Part shown: piece after piece, positions 26,014 to 35,183 of the stretch
Layout of the letters: each line of letters starts with the position of its first letter
Position numbering within the stretch: position 1 is the stretch's first letter
From: B46-G9 sp964548365
GTDB taxonomy: Bacteria; Desulfobacterota; DSM-4660; Desulfatiglandales; Desulfatiglandaceae
Direction: 5' to 3'
NCBI GenBank assembly: GCA_964548365.1
Contig: CAZJRD010000004.1
Coordinates: 57,696 to 121,695 of the forward strand
Length of the DNA stretch: 64,000 nucleotides
Made by a program: the position numbers and the translations under genes
Notes under the pieces: generated by a model
What the model was told of the DNA's origin: nothing
What the model saw: the letters and a program-made list of their open reading frames with translations, nothing else
Database searches by the model: none

Positions 26014-26361
26014 TTACTGCATACCCTGTTCTTCTTCAGGGGCAACTTCTTCAGCGGTAACCGGGAGATTGCGAAGAGACTGGAGCTCCTCATCTTTCCC
26101 CTTGGACTCCTTCCTCAGCAGCTTGATCTCTCTTTTCAGACGAAACCGTTCAGTGATGCCGTAGAAGCCGGTAAAGACAACCCCCAGCAGAAATGCGATA
26201 ATCACGACCAGGTACAGGGACATGGGAGGAGTCTCGTGATTAAAAAAGAGGAGATTCAGCCTGAACGTAACGGTTGTGGCCATAGCCGCATAATTCTGGA
26301 CCGCCACCACGATGATCAGCAGGATAATCAGGATAATCAATACCACTCTCACATGTTTCAT
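26014..26361 (-). CDS. lapA: LapA-like membrane protein (DUF1049)
   Basis: 115 residues with two transmembrane helices (~5-25, VRVVLIILIILLIIVVAVQN; ~45-68, MSLYLVVIIAFLLGVVFTGFYG) and a charged cytoplasmic coiled tail rich in Lys/Glu (FRLKREIKLLRKESKGKDEE). This is the LapA/YciS layout, partner of LapB in LPS assembly control. GAGGAGG precedes the ATG. Placement directly before lapB supports the assignment. Confidence 0.87.
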   Translation of the reverse strand: MKHVRVVLIILIILLIIVVAVQNYAAMATTVTFRLNLLFFNHETPPMSLYLVVIIAFLLGVVFTGFYGITERFRLKREIKLLRKESKGKDEELQSLRNLPVTAEEVAPEEEQGMQ

Positions 26362-26378
26362 GTATTACCTCCTCTTTT

Positions 26379-26867
26379 CTATCTATTAACCTGAAAGTAC
26401 GGCAATAATTTCTTATATGTCTCCCTTATGTGCTCTGGAATAACTCTGACTTCCCCCACCACGGTCATGTAGTTTGTATCGCCGTTCCAGCGGGGAACAA
26501 TGTGAAAATGCAGGTGCTCCTCCACACCGGCCCCTGCCACCTTTCCCAGGTTGAGCCCCACATTAAATCCCTCCGGATTCATCAGCTCTTTCAGGGCGTT
26601 GATGGACTTGCGGACCATCCCAAGCAGGTCGAGCATCTCGTCCTCTGAAAGGGATTCCAGGGTGCCCACGTGCCGCACCGGCGCCACCAGCAGATGCCCG
26701 TTATTGTAAGGATACCGGTTCATCATCACCATACTGAGGGTGCCGACAAAAAGAATGAGACGCTCCTCGTCCTGGTCCCGATCCTCCCCGGGACAGAAGA
26801 TGCACGGTCCTCCCTTTTGATCAGTGAGGATATATTCCATGCGCCACGGCGCCCACATGACCTTCAT
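26379..26867 (-). CDS. HIT-family nucleotide hydrolase/transferase (Ap4A-type)
   Basis: 162 residues from the ATG at 26867, preceded by a strong GGGGGGAG. The catalytic histidine triad is in EEHLHFHIVPRW (~110-121); RYPYNNGHLLVAPVRHVGTL is the family nucleotide-binding strand, and CIFC (~20-23) a probable zinc pair. MKVMWAPWRMEYILTDQKGG is the typical N-terminus of the HIT branch described as diadenosine polyphosphate hydrolase/phosphorylase-like. It is the second gene in the yfcE-HIT-lapAB-mutS-amiC series, with 17-29 nt gaps. A GTG six codons upstream is a weaker start. Confidence 0.9.
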   Translation of the reverse strand: MKVMWAPWRMEYILTDQKGGPCIFCPGEDRDQDEERLILFVGTLSMVMMNRYPYNNGHLLVAPVRHVGTLESLSEDEMLDLLGMVRKSINALKELMNPEGFNVGLNLGKVAGAGVEEHLHFHIVPRWNGDTNYMTVVGEVRVIPEHIRETYKKLLPYFQVNR

Positions 26868-26896
26868 GTTCTCCCCCCAAAACACCTGCCAAAAAC

Positions 26897-27373
26897 CTAC
26901 AACGGAATTATGCGTCCCGTTATGGTATCCCCCACCTCCAGGATGCCGATGCTGTGAATACCTGAAGAGGCATATCCTGTAGCAGTGCCGGGGTTAAAAT
27001 AGAGTACACCATTTCTCAGGTGATTGGCCCCAATGTGCGAATGACCATAAACAACGGCGTCCACGTCATTGAATTCACTCGCAATACGATCTTCAAGGCC
27101 TGCCGAAGGCCCCCACCCGTGGATAAGCCCGATCCGGTAAGGGCCTGCTTCCACCACTGCTTTTCCCGGCAGGCGCCTCTGCACCTCAAAAGGATCCATA
27201 TTCCCATAAACCGCGTGGACGGTCTGATATTCCAGAAAATCAATGACTTCTTCGGACACGATATCTCCTGCGTGGAGAATCATGTCCTTGTCCGCAAGGT
27301 ATTTCTTGAAAATATCCTCAAATTCTCCTGATACACGACGAAGATGCGTATCGGATATCACACCAATCTTCAT
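26897..27373 (-). CDS. YfcE/MJ0936-type metallophosphoesterase
   Basis: 158 residues, a minimal calcineurin-like phosphoesterase. Metal ligands are in ISDTH (D, H), LHAGDIV (D), VYGNMD (N), LIHGWG (H) and VYGHSHIGA (H,H). Homologues hydrolyse phosphodiesters such as cyclic nucleotides with Mn2+; the natural substrate is uncertain. First gene of the operon that runs to amiC. The 191-nt gap upstream (27374-27564) carries no gene. Confidence 0.9.
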   Translation of the reverse strand: MKIGVISDTHLRRVSGEFEDIFKKYLADKDMILHAGDIVSEEVIDFLEYQTVHAVYGNMDPFEVQRRLPGKAVVEAGPYRIGLIHGWGPSAGLEDRIASEFNDVDAVVYGHSHIGANHLRNGVLYFNPGTATGYASSGIHSIGILEVGDTITGRIIPL

Positions 27374-27564
27374 TTTTCCTCAACTGATCGATTCAATGCC
27401 ACCAAGCTTGTTATCACTCTTTTCCCTGATTGGCCTGTTTGCGTACTTCCTCTTTCGAAGAAGTCCAGCATGAAGCAAAATTTAAAATAGGAGTATACCA
27501 GCACAAAGAAAAAAGACAACCCATAATTGGAAGCAGGGAGAAAAGGTCGATCGGAAGGGACAAA

Positions 27565-28077
27565 TCAAGCACATCTGGAAACTTTCTTCTCTTTCATCAC
27601 TCTTTCAATTTCATCAGGTGAACCAAAATAGATGCAGTGGGCCAGGCACACATTATCCGCGCAGGCGGGCAGGAGTCCTTTGTCAACCCGCTCATAGCAC
27701 AGGTTGCATTTCTGTGCCATTCCTCGTTCACTGTCGAAGGAGATGGCATCATAAGGGCATTCATCAACACAGAGCCCGCATCCCACGCACGCTTTCTCGT
27801 CCAGGATAACAATGCCATCCTCTCTCTTGACAATTGCCTCTTCGGGGCAGGCCTCCACGCACTCCGGTTCATCGCAATGGCGGCAGGTATTCACCCGGTA
27901 GACAAACTCCGGTTTATCGCCCACCATCCTGGGTCCATCTTCTGTGACATGGATCAGTTTGATGCCGTCAGGTGAGCGATTTTCCTGCTTGCAGGCAACC
28001 TCACAGGCCTTGCATCCCCAGCAGGACTCATGGTCTATGATCAGTGCATATGATGGGTCTATGGCCCTTTCCTTCAT
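27565..28077 (-). CDS. 4Fe-4S ferredoxin subunit of molybdopterin oxidoreductase
   Basis: 170 residues from the ATG at 28077, whose ATGA overlaps the stop of the molybdoenzyme gene. Four cysteine clusters (CWGCKACEVAC, CRHCDEPECVEAC, CVGCGLCVDECP, CNLCYERVDKGLLPAC...CLAHC) give the DmsB/HybA-like four-cluster electron wire. No signal peptide, so cytoplasmic like its partner. It would carry electrons between the active-site subunit and an unidentified partner; no membrane anchor gene lies nearby. Confidence 0.92.
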   Translation of the reverse strand: MKERAIDPSYALIIDHESCWGCKACEVACKQENRSPDGIKLIHVTEDGPRMVGDKPEFVYRVNTCRHCDEPECVEACPEEAIVKREDGIVILDEKACVGCGLCVDECPYDAISFDSERGMAQKCNLCYERVDKGLLPACADNVCLAHCIYFGSPDEIERVMKEKKVSRCA

Positions 28078-30224
28078 GAGCGATCCTCCGGGTAGATCCT
28101 GCAAAGGAGTGTCCTCACATGGGTCGCGCCCATGGCGGGATCACAGGCTTTATAGGCATTGTCCGTCAGCATATTAATGTTAGATTCATCCCAACCGTGG
28201 CCCAAATCCTCCTTTTCCGGAAACCACCAACCATGTTCCGCGGAAACGATTCTCGGATCCATACCCGCAAAGAACTTGGCCCGCTGCCTGACCCGGCCGC
28301 GGGGAGATTCAATGGTAACCCAGTCGCCCTCCTGAATGCCCTCTTTCATGGCTGTATCCGGGTGAATTTCCACGACCGGGTCCCTGTGAAGCTCTCTCAG
28401 CCAGGGCACCTGGCGGTTTTCTGTATGGAAAAAACCGGGCAATCGTCTCCCCGTGATCAGGATATATGGAAATTTCCGGTAAAGCTCCGGCATACTATAC
28501 GGGCTTTCCGGAGGCTCCCGATACTGGGGAAGTGGATCGTACCCCATACTCTCCAGGACCGTGGAATAGATTTCGAATTTCCGGGTCGGCGTGGAAAACC
28601 CCCTGGTTTCATACTTCTGGTAGAGCAAATCCCCGCGGATATAGTCCATCTTTTTGAAATCCTGCCAGGTGATCCCCATTGGTTCCAGGATCCAGTCCAG
28701 GGCTTGCTCAAAATTGTCCCACCAGTGTTCTCCCTGCCCTACCCGGTGGCCCAGCTCATTCAGCATCTCATGATCAGAACGGCATTCTCCCACCTGGATG
28801 ACTTTCCTCCGGGGCAGGATGTAGCCGTGTCGTTTCCAGAAGTCTCCAATATAATCCATCTCGAGCCAGGTGGCGGCCGGGAGGACGATATCGGCCATTT
28901 CAGCGGTAGGGGTCATAAAGAAGTCGGAGACGACCATGAATTCCACTTTTTCCAGTGCCCGGTAAACCTCTGCGGCATTCCCCCTCGTTATGAGGGGATT
29001 GGAGCTGATAAAAAAGAGTGTCTTTACCGGGTATGGCTTTTCTTCCAGTATGGCGTCCCAGACGCACTTCGGGTTAATGATCGCGAATTGGCCTGCCAGT
29101 CGAAACCGGTCACCGCCCAACCGTTTTTCCCGTTGGGTATCCGGGAGCATCCGGTGTGCCCCGAAGTGTCCGACGTTTCTAATCCCGGGAGGTTTGAACA
29201 GGACCTGTCCCCCGGGCACATCAATGTTGCCGGTAATTCCCATGAGGAACATGAGGAGACGGTCATTGTCCGCGCAGTTGACCTGTTGTTCGATGGCAAC
29301 GCCCCATTGTATGACAGCTGGTTTGGTCGTGGCGAAAAGCCTGGCCGCGTCCCTGATCTTTTGCTCAGGGACCCAGGTTATTTCTTCCACCTTGTCCAGA
29401 GGGTACTCTTCCACCCTTCGTAAGAAGGGCTCCCAGCCGTGAACATGCTTTTCCACAAACGCCTTTTCATACAGTTCTTCTTCAATAATCACGTGGAGCA
29501 TGCCAAGGGCGAGGGCCGCGTCCGTTCCAGGCCGAAGAGGGAGCCAAACGTCGGCCCGGGCCGCGATCCTGGTGAGCCTAGGATCAATGGCGATCAGCTT
29601 TGCCCCGCCATCCAGGGCCGTTGAAAAAGGCTCTCCCTTGTAGCAATCCGGGTTGCTGATTACCACGTTGTTGCCCCAGACCATGATGCACCGGGGATGG
29701 TTTTCATAGTCCGCAATGGGATTTGTGCCGCAGGTGAGAATGCTGGTCGCAATACGGGGGCCGTAGCAGAAATGGCCCGCGGTGAGTACATTGGGTGTGC
29801 CGAAAAGGTTGGCAAAGCGGTAGATCACCGCTTCGTTTTCCCTCCCCGTGCCGTACCCCATGACCACGGATTCCGCCCCGAAATCATCCCTGTACTGGAG
29901 CAGCCTTTCCGCGATAGTATCCAGGGCATCATCCCAGGATATGCGTTCCCACCTGCCGCTCCCTTTCGGTCCCAGACGCTTGACAGGATAGGTCAGCCGG
30001 TCAGGGTGATAGGCAAGCTGCGCCGAGGCCAGGCCCTTGCTGCAGAGGGTGCCATGATTAATGGGGCAGTCGGGGTCTCCGGCAATCTTTTCCGCCTTTC
30101 CATTTTTCGTATACACCAGGACACCGCAGCCCCCATGACACATGCGGCAGTGGCTCTTCACTACAGAATCATACCCATAGACCTCCATCTCTCTTTCAAT
30201 ATTGGCGTATTCAAACTTACTCAT
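28074..30224 (-). CDS. DMSO-reductase-family molybdo/tungsto-enzyme, acetylene-hydratase-like clade
   Basis: About 716 residues. The N-terminal [4Fe-4S] site is CRMCHGGCGV ... TLCSKG (~27-65). Bis-MGD binding segments follow: GRWERISWDDALDTIAERL, AIDPRLTRIAARADVWLPL, FMTPTAEMADIVLPAATWLE and YILITGRRLP. The metal ligand is probably Cys in TAGHFCYGPR (~150). Overall motif order resembles Pelobacter acetylene hydratase as I recall it. But the residue after the second cluster Cys is His, not the catalytic Asp of that enzyme, so acetylene hydration is unlikely. No Tat signal, so cytoplasmic. Paired with the four-cluster ferredoxin, it is likely a redox enzyme of unknown substrate. An in-frame TTG two codons earlier is possible. 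Confidence 0.88.
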   Translation of the reverse strand: MSKFEYANIEREMEVYGYDSVVKSHCRMCHGGCGVLVYTKNGKAEKIAGDPDCPINHGTLCSKGLASAQLAYHPDRLTYPVKRLGPKGSGRWERISWDDALDTIAERLLQYRDDFGAESVVMGYGTGRENEAVIYRFANLFGTPNVLTAGHFCYGPRIATSILTCGTNPIADYENHPRCIMVWGNNVVISNPDCYKGEPFSTALDGGAKLIAIDPRLTRIAARADVWLPLRPGTDAALALGMLHVIIEEELYEKAFVEKHVHGWEPFLRRVEEYPLDKVEEITWVPEQKIRDAARLFATTKPAVIQWGVAIEQQVNCADNDRLLMFLMGITGNIDVPGGQVLFKPPGIRNVGHFGAHRMLPDTQREKRLGGDRFRLAGQFAIINPKCVWDAILEEKPYPVKTLFFISSNPLITRGNAAEVYRALEKVEFMVVSDFFMTPTAEMADIVLPAATWLEMDYIGDFWKRHGYILPRRKVIQVGECRSDHEMLNELGHRVGQGEHWWDNFEQALDWILEPMGITWQDFKKMDYIRGDLLYQKYETRGFSTPTRKFEIYSTVLESMGYDPLPQYREPPESPYSMPELYRKFPYILITGRRLPGFFHTENRQVPWLRELHRDPVVEIHPDTAMKEGIQEGDWVTIESPRGRVRQRAKFFAGMDPRIVSAEHGWWFPEKEDLGHGWDESNINMLTDNAYKACDPAMGATHVRTLLCRIYPEDRS

Positions 30225-30477
30225 CTTCAATTCTCTCTCGTTTCAGAAAAAAGCCAATGGAATTTCCTTTCAATTTTCCGCACATGTTCAAGGTACAACG
30301 GTGTCCCCGGCAACCACTTTTCTTCGCAAAACCCAGCCCCATAGTAACGCTTATTTGCGGGTCTGTCCAATTCATTCAGCCTTGGTGCTTTGACAAGAAA
30401 ATTACGTTTATTCCCCATAATGCCGTTGACTCTTTGGGCTTGTTTCTGTATCAAATACCGAGAAATCCAGAAAAATG

Positions 30478-30620
30478 AAGGCCGGTTTCGAAACGTTCAA
30501 TTTTGTTCAAGGTCAAGGAAGATGAAAATTTTGCCACAGGAATATATCCAATATTTCGAGGATTGAAATTTGAGCCTGACGTAGAGATTGGGCAAAAGTG
30601 GGCATTTCAAATCTGGGCTT
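30478..30620. mobile_element. Decayed copy of the GAGCCAGTTTCAAAA MITE-like element
   Basis: The 415-bp gap between the divergent molybdoenzyme and FmdB-like genes holds no gene. Its right part aligns with the 51977-52165 element: CCACAGGAATA, ATTTCGAGGATT, TGACG.AGAT.GGGCAAAA and a terminal inverted repeat that has drifted (left GGCCGGTTTCGAAACG; right, inverted, AAGCCCAGATTTGAAATG). The central palindromic core is deleted, leaving ~143 bp. No target duplication remains. The rest of the gap (30225-30477) presumably holds divergent promoters but shows nothing clear. Confidence 0.65.
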
Positions 30621-30639
30621 AGGAGTTGAGGAGGAAGCT

Positions 30640-31131
30640 ATGCCGATTTACGAATTTTACTGCCCTGAGTGTCATATGATCTTCAATTTCTTTTCAAAGA
30701 CCATCAACACGGAAAAAAGGCCGCTCTGCCCCAAATGCCAGAAAGTTCACCTGGATAGAAAAATGTCGGTTTTTGCCCGCCTCAGAAACAAGGGTGAGGG
30801 TGAAGAGGATGACACGCCAATGCCGGACCTGGATGAGGCCCAGATGGAAAAGGCCATGGGCGCCCTGGCCAAGGAAATGGACCACCTGGATGAAGACGAC
30901 CCCCGGCAGACCGCAAGCCTCATGCGAAAGTTGACGGACATGACGGGCCTCGAATTGGGACCCGGTATGCAGGAGGCGCTCCACCGGATGGAGGCCGGGG
31001 AAGATCCGGAAAAAATCGAGGCGGAAATGGGGGACATCCTCGAAGAACAAGATCCTTTTCTGCCCAAGAAAGGGCCAAGCCTCCGGAAATCCCGCCCGCC
31101 CGAGATCGATGAAACTCTTTACGACCTTTAA
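30640..31131 (+). CDS. FmdB-type zinc ribbon protein with acidic tail
   Basis: 163 residues. The first ~42 residues are a FmdB/CxxC putative regulatory zinc ribbon (MPIYEFYCPECHMIFNFFSK ... CPKCQKVHLDRKMS). The remainder is an acidic, helix-rich region with Asp/Glu/Met (LDEAQMEKAMGALAKEMDHLD, GMQEALHRMEAGEDPEKIEAEM). Related deltaproteobacterial proteins pair the ribbon with such a tail; function unknown, perhaps regulatory or metal handling. GAGGAGG lies 5 nt before the ATG. Convergent with gltX (37-nt gap). Confidence 0.8.
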   Translation: MPIYEFYCPECHMIFNFFSKTINTEKRPLCPKCQKVHLDRKMSVFARLRNKGEGEEDDTPMPDLDEAQMEKAMGALAKEMDHLDEDDPRQTASLMRKLTDMTGLELGPGMQEALHRMEAGEDPEKIEAEMGDILEEQDPFLPKKGPSLRKSRPPEIDETLYDL

Positions 31132-31168
31132 GATACCCCTGCCACTTCTGTATGAGCGGCAAGGTTTT

Positions 31169-32650
31169 TCAGGCGAAGTATTTCACCGCGTTTTCGAGGC
31201 GATCGGCCACCCGATCCTGCCCGATGGCCAGGAGCACATCGAAGATACCCGGTCCGACCGCCTGGCCCGTGACAGCCGTCCGGATCCCGTTGATTATGAC
31301 CCCTGCTTTCACTTCAAGTTCTTCAGCAGTGGCCCTGAGCATTTCCTCGGTTCCCTCAAGGGTATAGTCCTCAAGCGCTCTCACGCGATCAGCCAACACT
31401 GGAAACCATTCCCGCAACCCCGGATGCTTGAGCACATTTTTTTTCAAGGCACGCTCATCCACCGGGTAGTCATCTGAAAAATAGGCCCGGCCAAAGGTCA
31501 CAAAATCGGTCAACACATGAAATCGCTGTCGGATAAGGTCCACTGTCCGGAGAAGCCATTCCCGCCTGGAATCCTCAAACTCGGGATCCCAGATACTCTC
31601 CTTTTGAAGCTGATCCCGCACATAGGGCTCAAGTTCTTCAAGGGGGAGTGTGCGGATATAATGAGCATTGATACTGAGGGCCTTGGGATCGGTAAAAAAC
31701 TTCGGGTCATCCTTCCTGATGTCAAACACCGCATTGGACCGCTTGACCCCTTCCAGGGAAAAGGACTCGATCAATTCCTCTTTTGAAAATATCTGTTTGG
31801 AGTCGGGCGTGGACCACCCAAGCAACGCCAGAAAATTGACAAGCGCCCACGGGAGAAACCCGTGCTCCCGGTAAAAATGGATGGCCACCACCTCCCCGTG
31901 TCTGCGTTTGGAGATCTTGGCCTTTTTGGGGTCCAGGGTGAGGGGCATATGGGCAAATGCAGGAACAGGTATGCCGAGTGCCTGATATATGAGGATCTGC
32001 TTCGGTGTATTCGCAATTCCATCCTGTCCCCTGATCACATGGGTAATGCCATCCCTGGCATCATCCACTGCGTTGGAAAGAACGTAGAGGGGCTGGCCGT
32101 TGGACCGGACAATCACAAAATCTTCTATGTCCTCGTATTTCTTCTCGATGACCCCGTAGACCAGGTCCTTGAACCGGACCGCGCCCGGCTCCCGCGGCAC
32201 CTTCAGGCGAATGGTGAAAGGCAAACCGGCTTCTTCCTTCACGGCAAACTCTTCAGGAGAAAGATTTCTGCAGCTTCCATCGTACTGGAGGGACGATTTT
32301 TTCGCCAGGGCCTCCTCTCTTTTCCTCTCCAACTCCTCTCTGGTGCAGAAGCACTTGTAGGCATGACCAGACCGGAGGAGTTTCATGGCTGTCTCCCGGT
32401 GTTCATCGATAAACTGAGACTGGAAATAAGGCCCTTCATCCCAGGTAATACCGAGCCATTTCAGGCCCTCTATGATTCCTTGGATGGAATCTTCGGTGGA
32501 TCTCTCCGTATCCGTATCCTCGATCCTGAGGATAAACTTCCCCCCGGTTTTCCGGGCGTAGAGCCAGTTGAATATGGCTGTCCGGGCGCCTCCGATATGG
32601 AGGTACCCTGTCGGGCTCGGTGCAAAACGCACCACACCTTGTTCTTTCAT
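31169..32650 (-). CDS. gltX: Glutamyl-tRNA synthetase
   Basis: 493 residues. Class I signature HIGH-like region SPTGYLHIGGARTAIFNW (~11-28), the DTD(T)ER region ILRIEDTDTERSTE, and KMSKS-like KKAKISKRRHGE (~247-258). The C-terminal anticodon-binding helical domain ends ...DVLLAIGQDRVADRLENAVKYFA. It charges tRNA-Glu (and tRNA-Gln in organisms that use the transamidase). KISKR instead of KMSKS is a common variant of bacterial GltX. GAAGGA precedes the ATG. Confidence 0.96.
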   Translation of the reverse strand: MKEQGVVRFAPSPTGYLHIGGARTAIFNWLYARKTGGKFILRIEDTDTERSTEDSIQGIIEGLKWLGITWDEGPYFQSQFIDEHRETAMKLLRSGHAYKCFCTREELERKREEALAKKSSLQYDGSCRNLSPEEFAVKEEAGLPFTIRLKVPREPGAVRFKDLVYGVIEKKYEDIEDFVIVRSNGQPLYVLSNAVDDARDGITHVIRGQDGIANTPKQILIYQALGIPVPAFAHMPLTLDPKKAKISKRRHGEVVAIHFYREHGFLPWALVNFLALLGWSTPDSKQIFSKEELIESFSLEGVKRSNAVFDIRKDDPKFFTDPKALSINAHYIRTLPLEELEPYVRDQLQKESIWDPEFEDSRREWLLRTVDLIRQRFHVLTDFVTFGRAYFSDDYPVDERALKKNVLKHPGLREWFPVLADRVRALEDYTLEGTEEMLRATAEELEVKAGVIINGIRTAVTGQAVGPGIFDVLLAIGQDRVADRLENAVKYFA

Positions 32651-32780
32651 TCCTTCGCCTTTTCGTGACAGATATTAATAAACAGGGCTATGGGCTAAAG
32701 CCAACCATAACGATAAACATTTTCTCTCGCCCGTCGCAGCGATCAGAGAAAAACGACCCTCTTTTCTTTATTTCAAAAAC

Positions 32781-32799
32781 TCTGTGGTCTCTGTGTGAG
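32781..32799. repeat. Short CTCTGTGGTCTCTGTG repeat fragment
   Basis: Lies in the 161-bp gap between gltX and the B12-binding mutase subunit and matches the outer arm of the 721-954 element (CTCTGTG and CCGTGG units). No gene in this gap. Confidence 0.4.
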
Positions 32800-32811
32800 A
32801 TATTGTTTTTT

Positions 32812-33213
32812 CTATTTTTTCAGGTTTCCCCGGATATACGCAACCACATCTTCCGTGTTGGTCCCGGGACCAAATATGGCGGCAATCCCGCACTCCTTCA
32901 GGGCGGGGACATCCTCGTCAGGGATGATCCCTCCCCCGATCACCAGCACATCCTCAATGCCTCTCTCTTTCAGGAGTTCCATCACCTTTGGGAAATGGTA
33001 GTCATGGGCCCCCGAAAGGATACTCATGGCAATCACATCAACATCTTCCTGCACGGCGGTCTCCACGATCTGTGCGGGCGTCTGCCTCAAGCCCGTGTAG
33101 ATCACTTCCATGCCTGCGTCCATCAACGCGCTCGCAAGGACCTTGATCCCCCGGTCATGTCCATCAAGGCCGGGCTTTGCGGCCAATACCCTTATTTTCT
33201 TATCTTTGTCCAT
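32812..33213 (-). CDS. mcmA2: Methylmalonyl-CoA mutase, B12-binding (C-terminal) subunit
   Basis: 133 residues, the usual size of the separate cobalamin-binding subunit. It begins KIRVLAAKPGLDGHDRGIKVLA, where D-x-H-x-x-G (DGHDRG) supplies the lower axial histidine to cobalt. It continues with ALMDAGMEVIYTGLRQTP, VDVIAMSILSGAHDYHFPKV and VIGGGIIPDED, the Rossmann-like cobalamin loops. It pairs with the large subunit encoded 67 nt upstream to interconvert succinyl-CoA and (R)-methylmalonyl-CoA. The split into two polypeptides is usual in archaea and many deltaproteobacteria. Confidence 0.94.
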   Translation of the reverse strand: MDKDKKIRVLAAKPGLDGHDRGIKVLASALMDAGMEVIYTGLRQTPAQIVETAVQEDVDVIAMSILSGAHDYHFPKVMELLKERGIEDVLVIGGGIIPDEDVPALKECGIAAIFGPGTNTEDVVAYIRGNLKK

Positions 33214-33280
33214 ACCTACCTCTTATAAATAAGTGCATAGCTGTTTTTTTCTATGCCTTACGCCTGGTGCCCTACGCCTC

Positions 33281-34960
33281 TTACCCCAACGTCGAGGCGG
33301 CCCGGTACTCGCCAAAGACATCACGGAGCACATCACAGATCTCACCAAGTGTCGCGTATGCCTTGACCGCCTCAAGAATAAGCGGCATCAGGTTCTCATC
33401 CCCCTCAGCACCTCTTCTGAGCCCGGCAAGGACCGTTTCCACCACGCTTACATCCCTTGCGGACCGCAGCTTTTGCAATCTCTCAATTTGAGAGGTCCGC
33501 ACCGCAGGGTCCACCCGCAGGAGATTGGTGGGCTTTTCCTCCTCAACCTGGAAACGGTTGAGCCCTACCACCACCCGCTCTTCCCTTTCGATCTCCCGCT
33601 GATACCGGTATGCGCTGTCCTGTATCTCCCGCTGCACAAAACCTTTTTCAATGGCCCGAACCGCACCCCCCATGTCGTCAATCTTCCGAATGTACTCCTC
33701 GGCCCTTTCCGAGGTCTCCTTTGTCAGACGCTCGATATAGTAGGAGCCTGCCAGGGGATCCACCGTGTCGACAACCCCGCTCTCATAGGCGATCAACTGC
33801 TGGGTCCTCAGGGCAATCTGCACGGCCTCCTCTGAAGGAAGGCACAGGGCCTCATCCATGGAGTTGGTATGCAGGGACTGGGTCCCGCCCAGCACCGCGG
33901 CAAGGGCCTGGAAAGCAACCCGAACAATATTGTTTTTCGGCTGCTGTGCCGTAAGGGTACAGCCTGCCGTCTGGGTGTGAAACCGGATCATCATGGACCT
34001 GGGATCCTTTGCGCCGAACCGCTCTTTCATGATCTTGGCCCACAGCCGTCTCGCGGCGCGGTATTTCGCGACCTCTTCGAGGAAATCCAGGTGCGCGTTG
34101 AAGAAAAAGGAAAGCCTGGGGCTAAAGGCATCTACCTCCAGCCCTGCCCGAACTGCCGCCTCAACGTAGGCAATGCCGTTGGCCAGGGTGAAGGCAACTT
34201 CCTGCACCGCCGTGGAGCCCGCTTCACGAATATGATAGCCACTGATACTGATGGTATTCCAGGAGGGAATGTTTTCAGCGCAGTAAGAAAAGATATCCGT
34301 GATAATCCTCATGGAGGGCTCGGGGGGATAAATGTACGTCCCCCGGGAGGAATATTCCTTTAAAATGTCATTCTGAATGGTCCCTCGCAGCTTGTCGAAC
34401 GACACGCCCTGCTTTTCCGCCACCGCCAAATACATGGCCAATAGTACCGCAGCAGGGGCATTGATGGTCATGGAGGTGCTTACCTTGTCCAGCGGAATCC
34501 CGTGAAAAAGCGTCTCCATGTCTTCCAGTGAATCAATGGCGACCCCCACTTTCCCCACCTCCCCGATGGCCATCTCGTGATCGGAGTCATAGCCGATCTG
34601 GGTGGGCAGGTCAAAGGCCACGGAAAGGCCCGTCTGTCCCTGGTCAAGGAGAAATTTATAGCGCCGGTTGGATTCTTCCGCGGTGGCAAAGCCCGCGTAC
34701 TGGCGCATGGTCCAGAAACGCCCCCGGTACATGGTCGGCTGCACCCCCCGGGTGTAAGGGTATTCTCCCGGGACCCCAATCTCCTCCACATAGTCAATAT
34801 CTTCCGTATCCAGAGGGGTGTACAACCTCTTCAAAGGGATCCCGGACGTATTGATGAACTCGGGTTTCCGTTCAGGCCTCTTCTGGAGCTTGTCTTCCAC
34901 CTTTGCGGTCCATTGTTCAAGGAGCTTTTCCATACGCTCGATACTTGTTTCCCGTGCCAT
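33281..34960 (-). CDS. mcmA1: Methylmalonyl-CoA mutase, catalytic large subunit
   Basis: 559 residues. The mutase fingerprints are TMRQYAGFATAEESNRRYKF (Tyr that contacts the substrate carboxylate), LKEYSSRGTYIYPPEPSMR (Arg diagnostic of methylmalonyl- versus isobutyryl-CoA mutase), ISGYHIREAG (active His) and SFFFNAHLDFLEE. The Tyr/Arg pair argues for methylmalonyl-CoA. The reaction is a central step of propionate oxidation or succinate fermentation in anaerobes. No meaB-type GTPase chaperone is visible next to it. The 337-bp divergent gap to the decarboxylase beta gene follows. Confidence 0.96.
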   Translation of the reverse strand: MARETSIERMEKLLEQWTAKVEDKLQKRPERKPEFINTSGIPLKRLYTPLDTEDIDYVEEIGVPGEYPYTRGVQPTMYRGRFWTMRQYAGFATAEESNRRYKFLLDQGQTGLSVAFDLPTQIGYDSDHEMAIGEVGKVGVAIDSLEDMETLFHGIPLDKVSTSMTINAPAAVLLAMYLAVAEKQGVSFDKLRGTIQNDILKEYSSRGTYIYPPEPSMRIITDIFSYCAENIPSWNTISISGYHIREAGSTAVQEVAFTLANGIAYVEAAVRAGLEVDAFSPRLSFFFNAHLDFLEEVAKYRAARRLWAKIMKERFGAKDPRSMMIRFHTQTAGCTLTAQQPKNNIVRVAFQALAAVLGGTQSLHTNSMDEALCLPSEEAVQIALRTQQLIAYESGVVDTVDPLAGSYYIERLTKETSERAEEYIRKIDDMGGAVRAIEKGFVQREIQDSAYRYQREIEREERVVVGLNRFQVEEEKPTNLLRVDPAVRTSQIERLQKLRSARDVSVVETVLAGLRRGAEGDENLMPLILEAVKAYATLGEICDVLRDVFGEYRAASTLG

Positions 34961-35183
34961 TCATTTCCCTCCATCAGTCCTGATATTCCCGTCAAATCTC
35001 TGGCTTAGTTATCATGTTTCCTGATTTTTGAAAAGCCTTTCTTTGGGGAAGCCTGGCTGTCTCGGCAGGGAAAAACCGCAAGTACCAGCGACTATGAAAG
35101 AGTTGATAGTGCCACCTATTGATTCCATTGGGCAGTCCCTGATTTTTTTCAGGAAAAACGCGGTGCTTTTAATGATTTTCATC

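Noticed and set aside
28119..29423. Long 434-codon plus-strand frame inside the molybdoenzyme gene
   Set aside because: It is antisense to a well-supported gene and has no domain character; length reflects GC-rich codon positions.
28074..30224. Calling the molybdoenzyme an acetylene hydratase
   Set aside because: The catalytic Asp next to the cluster Cys is replaced by His, and a ferredoxin subunit is co-transcribed.
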